64,000 nt of DNA from Brienomyrus brachyistius (lineage: Eukaryota > Chordata > Actinopteri > Osteoglossiformes > Mormyridae): NCBI RefSeq assembly GCF_023856365.1, contig NC_064555.1, positions 13,481,754-13,545,753 on the forward strand, read 5' to 3'. A program made the position numbers and the translations under genes. Shown piece after piece: positions 58,655 through 64,000 of the stretch. The stretch's first letter is position 1, and each line of letters opens with the position of its first letter. The notes under the pieces are model-generated. The model searched no databases, had not been told where the DNA came from, and saw only the letters and a list, made by a program, of their open reading frames with translations.

Positions 58655-61600
58655 ATGTCTTTGGTAGCGTATGGTAGTAGTGATGAGAGCGACGCTGAAG
58701 ACTCGCCAAAATCTTTGGGAGCCGGAGGCAGGAGCGTTGGACTTTTTGCGAGCCTCCCTGCACCTAAAAATCCCAGTGCGGAGGGTCTCAGAGACGCTGG
58801 AGCAAATGTCCCGCAACCTCGAGATGTTCCGCAGATCTCCGGGGCCACGCAGCTCACAGCGGTCCCCAACCCCAGCCAGAAGTCGGAGTCTAAAGGCAAC
58901 GAAGACACATTAAGTCTGGGGTTTCCCCCTTCAAGAGGTACGTTGAGTCAAGAGTCGTCGACTGGACTACTTTTAAATTTGCCTAAACCGAAGAAGCGCA
59001 CGGAACCAGTGAAAATTTCCATTCCTGAAATTCAGAGAGGCGACGTGAGTATGAAGAAATCTGACGACATCATTCATTCATTCATTCATTCTCTGTTAGT
59101 GCACGATTTTCTTTTAACCACACTCGTTGCTGACCAAATATTTGGGTGGTATTCACAATTATTGAATGATTACAGTCATTTGTGGTAAATGTTGGTAATT
59201 CATTTATAGTTATTTGTAGTTATTTAACATAAACTGAGTCACTTCTGTCCCAACAATAACTGGAGAGGGAATTTAATAGTTCATTTTAATGTAGCCATTT
59301 CTGTTCAACAAATTAAACAGGGGCTTTGCCATTCCTTTAACAGTCAGATTCAGATGAGGATGAACCAGCGAAGAAGAAGGTACTGCCTCAGGTAAGATTA
59401 CTCTGGAACTGGTCTGTATCTAGGAAGTATTGATGTGCACTAACAGTGCCCCCTGTACGTCGCTCGCTGGTAGGGCTCTGGCGGCGGCCTCTCATCTCTT
59501 CTGCCTCAGCCACGGAACCTGGTCCTCAAGGAAACCCAGCGGCCCTTGGTGCCCCACACCCTCACCAAGCGACCTCAGGAATCCAGGACACCGGCTCGCT
59601 CGCTGGGTGCCACCCCGGCTCCGGGGGCCAGTGCCTCACCCTCGGCTATCAAGGCAGCGGCCAAGTCTGCTGCCATGCAGCTGGCACGGCAGATGGCGCA
59701 AGAGGAGGATGGCAGTGATGAGGAGGTGGCCCCCGAAAACTACTTCTCCCTGCAGGACAGCGTGGAGCCACCCCCAGCTACCCCGGTTTCTGACCCCGAG
59801 CCCTCTACTGCCTCTGTCCTGCCCCCACCCCCAGGCATGGAGGCCCCCTTTCAGTCAGACGCCCCTCTAGATTTTGGTTCGGCCCCACAGGGATGCACGA
59901 GACCTAGTAGTACCTGGGATGGGCAGGAGATGGATTCATACTACCCTCAGTACCAGGATGCCACTGGTCAAATTCCAGCAGCCGATGCATTTTCCCAGGT
60001 ATCGTCAACGCTGCACATATAAACAATTTAATTATACTCAAGGTAGATGCTACACATTGGCATCTCCCTGCCACGTATTTTTTTTTTTTATTCATGTACA
60101 TAGGTACATCAGCATATTAGGTGTCATACTCTGCACATCTATAAAAACATTACCGTTGGACCTACAAGAGCAAATAAGTGACACGCTCTTCCACTGCAGC
60201 AAGCTGATTTGGTAGTGACTTGCCACAAATCTCATCTAAACGTTATCTACAGGAGTACTACGCTGGGAACTATTACCAGGAGTCTGAGAGTGGCGTGACG
60301 GGGGGGGAAGAAGCCGGTTCATCGTCCCTGTTTGACGACGAGGCGGTAAAGCAAAACCTTTGTGTCATTTTGGTGCAAGATGTTTAGTAACATTACACTT
60401 GAATAATAATCATTCAGAAAAAGAGGAAAAGTGTAGTTCAGTGTATGTCTGATTACACGTACAAAGGATATTGACTTCTGTTGTTGCTCTACTTATCTTA
60501 GAATGGAGGCCTCTGTGTCAGGATTACGATAGTTGAAAAACTTGAATGTGGGCAAACCCTTAGGTACAAATGAGAGACACAGCTTGTCTCTCTGGCTTAG
60601 GCCTTGTGTTTTTAATGCCAGTAGCCCTGTACTGCAAATAGGGCTGATCCCCATCTGATGGTCCCCCACAGTTCCGGCGACTCCAAGGGAAGCGGAACCG
60701 GGGAAAAGAGGAAGTGAAATTTCTCGAAATAAAGGGAGATGACCAGCTCAGCGGGAGCCAGCAGTGGTTGACCAAAAATATGACTGAAGAGAAGGAGCAG
60801 CGTAAATCGTTTAGCAAGGTCTGGGCTTGCAGGGGAAGGGCTCCCAGCACCCTGCCACCTGTTTCATTAAATATCAGGAAATTTTGTTTCCCAACCCAGT
60901 CCTCAGGGAACCCCAGACAGTCCACGTTTTTGCTCCCTCCCAGCCAATCAGGAACATCAAATCTCTGGTACAGGTGCGCTGTGACCTGAGAGGAAGCAAA
61001 AACATGAACTGTCCGGTGTTCCCCGAGCACTGGGTTGGGAAACACTGGCTTAATATATCCTAAGATTGCCATCTACATCAGTGTTTCTCAACCCAGTCAT
61101 CGGGGACCCCAAGAAGGTTCATGTTTTTGCTCCATCTCAGTTCCCTGCCAGACAGTTCACACTTTTGCTCCAGGAGCTGGGAGGGAGCAAAAAAGTGGAC
61201 TGTCTGGAGGGTCCCTGCACTGTCAGAAAAAAGTGCCCTCGGAAGGTACAAAGTGGTACAATTGCTTGTCACTGGAGGTCTGCCAGTTATACTCTTGCTG
61301 TAGGTAAATGTGCCATTTAGTCCAATATAAGGTACAGACATGGTCTCTGAGGAACAGTGTTGTACCATTGGGGAGACATTATGGTTGTTGTACCTTAATT
61401 CCGAAAAGCTGTCCGCTAAGCAAGAAATCCTGCGTAACACCCCCCAGGGTGGTACCCTTTTGTCTGACAGTGTGAGAACCAGGTCAGGAAACACTGAGCT
61501 AAGCCATGAGTTAAACGTTTACCTTTATGAGCAAACCTTGGCAAAGTATAGAAGTGTTTAGTGTTCAGCTGGCTGCCTCTCAAAACTTGTGTCCCTTTCA

Positions 61601-62153
61601 TCTTAGAAAAAAGGAGAGCAGCCCACAGGACAACAGCGGCGTAAGCACCAAATCACGTATCTCATTCATCAGGTGAGGGCATTGATACCAAGTGTGGGTC
61701 TTCTTTCTCCTATCTGTTGACGTTGTGTCGCGTGATCTAAGCCTACTGTAAGCTTAAGAAAAGAACAGTAAAATGAACTACTGACGGTATAAGTTTGGTA
61801 ACTTTGCTATAATTAAGACGTTGAGATTGAAATCCTCAGATTACCACCGCTGTCTTAATTCAAGTTGCAGGCAATCAGGTTTAACTTGAGGAATTGCCTG
61901 ATATGTAAATCCCCTGAATTTTAGCGACATTTTTATGGATTTAAGTAGGTCATGTAATGTGGTCTTACTGTGCAGTACGATATGCATTCATTTGAATATG
62001 TGTCCTTAGCACAGTACCAGAAGTCGTTTCAGTGCCTGACATTAAACACACCCATCTTATTTACAGGCAAAGGAGCGGGAACTGGAGCTGAAGAACAGCT
62101 GGGCCGATAACAAACTGACCCGTCGGCAAACGCAAGCCAAATACGGCTTCTAG
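58655..62153 (+). CDS. prcc: proline-rich protein PRCC (mitotic checkpoint / pre-mRNA splicing associated)
   Basis: Nuclear protein linked to splicing speckles and the MAD2B checkpoint factor in mammals; its human gene is a fusion partner in papillary renal carcinoma. Exons: 58655-59044, 59344-59391, 59474-59998, 60253-60345, 60672-60818, 61607-61672, 62067-62153; all phase 0, 1356 nt, 451 aa (human 491). The N-terminus MSLVAYGSSDESD and GLFASLPAPK match human; the Pro-rich N-terminal part is shorter. Middle: LSSLLPQPRNL, PSAIKAAAKSAA, EEVAPENYFSL. The C-terminus is strongly conserved (RRLQGKRNRG, EIKGDDQLSG, HQITYLIHQAKERELELK, RRQTQAKYGF). The start has G at -3. Exon 2 has an inner donor-like AAG|gtactg that would remove VLPQ in frame. 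ATTAAA poly(A) signal at 62215. Confidence 0.97.
60883..61048. repeat. MITE, family B, in prcc intron 5
   Basis: Ends tttcccaacccagtcctc and cactgggttgggaaacactg are inverted copies. The longest member here, with a loop of about 60 bp. Confidence 0.8.
61079..61496. repeat. MITE, family B, split by a nested element
   Basis: Left part cagtgtttctcaacccagtc to gtccctg, right part agaaccaggtcaggaaacactg. The two halves are separated by the family A element 61218-61473. Confidence 0.85.
61218..61473. mobile_element. MITE, family A, nested in family B
   Basis: cactgtcagaaaaaagtgcc at the left and ggtacccttttgtctgacag then tg at the right. Interior tttagtccaatataaggtac and gaggaacagtgttgtacc words match the 38200 family. 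Confidence 0.85.
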
Positions 62154-62214
62154 TGACCACTGTTTGAGTGGGCAGGAAGTAGCCTGGTGTGGGGTGGCTA
62201 AACTGGAAGAACAC

Positions 62215-62220
62215 ATTAAA
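62215..62220 (+). promoter_or_regulatory. prcc: prcc poly(A) signal ATTAAA
   Basis: A common variant hexamer 62 bases after the prcc stop codon. No AATAAA occurs earlier in the 3' flank. Confidence 0.6.
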
Positions 62221-62311
62221 GCTAAAGTAGTACCCCTCAGCTTGGGTCATATTTATATATGAGGTTTATTGTTATAGGGGCTCAGTGTTGCATCTTATTG
62301 ACCTGATAGAG

Positions 62312-62407
62312 CAGTATTTCCCAACCTGGTCCTTGCTCCTACCCAGTTCCTGCTAGAGCAAAAACATGGACTGTCTGGGTCCCTGAGGACCAGGTTGGGA
62401 AGCACTG
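62312..62407. repeat. MITE, family B
   Basis: cagtatttcccaacctggtc and gaccaggttgggaagcactg form the inverted ends; about 96 bp. Confidence 0.85.
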
Positions 62408-63231
62408 AGAGGATTAGACTCCTCCGGCATCTGCTCCCTTTGTCTGCCTGTTTCCCCTCTTTCCATTTGTGTAATTCTACCATTTTGTTCGGCTTTTTTT
62501 GTACTCTGGCACTGTTGAAGCTAATGGGAAGAAAAAAAGAATTCTAATTTTGAATTTCCTGAATACACGTGTAGTCAAATTTGATAGTTAATCCTGGATT
62601 GGTTCTTATGGCTCCAGTTAGTTATACAGAACTAATTTATTGGTTAAAGAAAAGTTTCCTTGAACTGTCCTTAATGGTTTGCTTGTTAGATCTGAGAATC
62701 AGGAGCTGCTCTATCAGATGTTGGTGATACACAATCCAATTATGGGCAGCAGGGCATTGCTGGCCTAGTAGCAGTATAGAGAGTCTTGCTACTCATGGCT
62801 CTATTCCTTCAACACTTCATGCAGTGCAGGGTCACTGGAAGCCTGGAGCACATCCCAGAAAGCAAGCTACTGGACACACTGGATGGAATACCAGTCCACA
62901 ATTTCCGCAACTTAGAATAAACTTGTGCGGAAACGGGGCGAATGTGAAAACGTATCCGAGAACACGCTGCAGTTCTCTCAGCTGCATTTTCAAAGCAGTA
63001 AAAACCTACAAATGTTTGTCAAGTGCTAACTAAACTTATGGACTGGGGTGAAAATGTATCAGCTGAAATTAAATGTATAAAAGCACTTCCACTCCATGTT
63101 GTGACTTCCTGTGTGTCGAGCAACCTGCAGGAGCCGCCCGAGTTCTAAAGTCCCAAAATAGCCAGAGAAGTACTGGAGCAGAACATATTGGCAACATACA
63201 GAATGCAAGAGATCAGGTATCCAAAACAGTA

Positions 63232-63237
63232 TTTATT
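63232..63237 (-). promoter_or_regulatory. s100a1: s100a1 poly(A) signal AATAAA
   Basis: Canonical hexamer on the minus strand 31 bases after the stop codon, implying a very short 3'UTR. Use is inferred. Confidence 0.6.
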
Positions 63238-63267
63238 AAGGCAGACTAAACAGGAGCACAGTGTTCC

Positions 63268-63826
63268 TCAGCCCTTTGTCTGACCCACGAAAAAGTTATT
63301 ACACGCCACAGTCAGCGTTGCCACCAGAACGACGAATTCCTTGAAGTCCACTTCACCATCATGGTTCTCATCCAGGTCATTCATGAGCTTTTCGACAAAC
63401 ATTGGATCCTGGCTCACCTAAGAGGGAATACATTGCGAGATACATTGCGTTTGTTAGTCGTTGTGAATGCAGATAGCAAACTGCCAAATGATCTAGAACG
63501 ATGCGTCAACCCAGTCCTTGGGAACCCCCAACCGTCCACGTGGACCATCAGGGAGTCCAAGGACTGGATTGACAAAACGTGGTTTAGCATGTAACCCAAG
63601 CTTAACAAACACATTGAATTCACTTTGTGGGAATTCACCTGGAAAACAAGTGCATGTAATACAAGGCCAAAGATCAAAAACTCACAGCAAGGAATTCTCG
63701 AAGCTCATCTTGCAGCAGGCTCTTCATTTCTACATTACTCAGCTTGTGCTTGTCTCCCTCCTTAGAAGAGTATTTGTGAAATACCTGGATCAGGCTCTCC
63801 ATCGCACTCTGAAGCTTGGAAGACAT
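63268..63826 (-). CDS. s100a1: S100 calcium-binding protein A1
   Basis: Small dimeric EF-hand calcium sensor that in vertebrates modulates ryanodine receptors and SERCA in muscle and neurons. Coding exons 63686-63826 and 63268-63417; 96 aa (human 94). The first, S100-type EF loop is in YSSKEGDKHKLSNVE; the canonical loop is DENHDGEVDFKE (residues 63-74). The C-terminal hallmark VATLTVACNNFF includes the conserved Cys (residue 86) and is closest to S100A1 and S100B; ELDEN-type and VALTVACNNFF features favour S100A1. The intron between the EF hands is in the usual S100 position. 5'UTR continues to an acceptor (cttcacag) at 63859; the noncoding first exon is outside the window. AATAAA lies at 63237-63232. 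Confidence 0.92.
63503..63580. repeat. MITE, family B, short copy in s100a1 intron 2
   Basis: gtcaacccagtccttgggaa and its inverse (ccaaggactggattgac) with the loop largely deleted. Confidence 0.7.
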
Positions 63827-63859
63827 TTTTCTCCCAAAGAAGAGTTGGCCTTACAGGAA
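63827..63859 (-). other. s100a1: s100a1 5'UTR part of exon 2
   Basis: Between the start codon and a consensus acceptor ccttcacag lie 33 bases of leader. A noncoding exon 1 is expected upstream on the minus strand, beyond 64000. This matches the usual three-exon S100 gene layout. The rest of the window to 64000 would be intron 1. Confidence 0.65.
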
Positions 63860-64000
63860 CTGTGAAGGAAGGTTTGATGGAGTAATACTAGAAGCCTACA
63901 AACTGCCAGTGATCTGCTAGTAGCTTCGCACAAGAAACAAAAACACTTCATAGATCCAAAGTAAACCAAATGCACAACTGATTAGCCAGCTGCGCAGAAA

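Larger units (their letters stand above)
62154..63231. other. region between prcc and s100a1 stops
   Basis: Convergent 3' ends about 1.1 kb apart. Contains a family B MITE (62312-62407) and otherwise unique sequence. Confidence 0.6.

Overview
The window comes from a vertebrate nuclear genome, most likely a ray-finned (teleost-type) fish. Genes are split by GT-AG introns. Exon structures and proteins match vertebrate orthologues. Intergenic DNA carries fish-type tRNA-derived SINEs, short terminal-inverted-repeat elements, CA/TA arrays and many minisatellites. The species cannot be named from the sequence.

Five protein-coding genes can be built exon by exon. (1) bcan (brevican, a hyaluronan-binding chondroitin sulfate proteoglycan of brain matrix), minus strand, 14 coding exons from a start codon at 37100 down to a stop at 8235, about 1373-1376 aa. 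(2) mrpl24 (mitochondrial ribosomal protein L24), minus strand, 45950-44300, 216 aa. (3) hdgf (PWWP-domain chromatin protein), minus strand, 56063-50635, 242 aa. (4) prcc (proline-rich nuclear mRNA-processing factor), plus strand, 58655-62153, 451 aa, divergent from hdgf. (5) s100a1 (EF-hand calcium sensor), minus strand, 63826-63268, 96 aa, with its noncoding first exon beyond the right edge.

Layout: 1-8234 has no recognisable gene and holds dispersed repeats, including a fish repeat expanded by a 22-23 bp minisatellite. 8235-37300 is bcan; its introns hold minisatellites, a foldback element and an 8.5 kb first intron with a GC-rich segment that could be an alternative first exon. 37300-44299 is repeat-rich and includes a solo LTR with an exact 5-bp target duplication. 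44300-64000 is compact: mrpl24, hdgf, prcc and s100a1, with SINE and MITE insertions, one MITE nested inside another.

The genes do not form an operon. They are a conserved syntenic block: bcan, mrpl24, hdgf and prcc are neighbours in human 1q23, and s100a1 lies on the same arm. Compared with human, bcan is inverted relative to the other genes and the genes normally between bcan and mrpl24 are absent here. The most interesting biology is in bcan: a very long central region with 13 near-identical 9-residue repeats, and an open read-through of the central exon into the next intron that ends in a hydrophobic tail, at the position used in mammals for GPI-anchored brevican.
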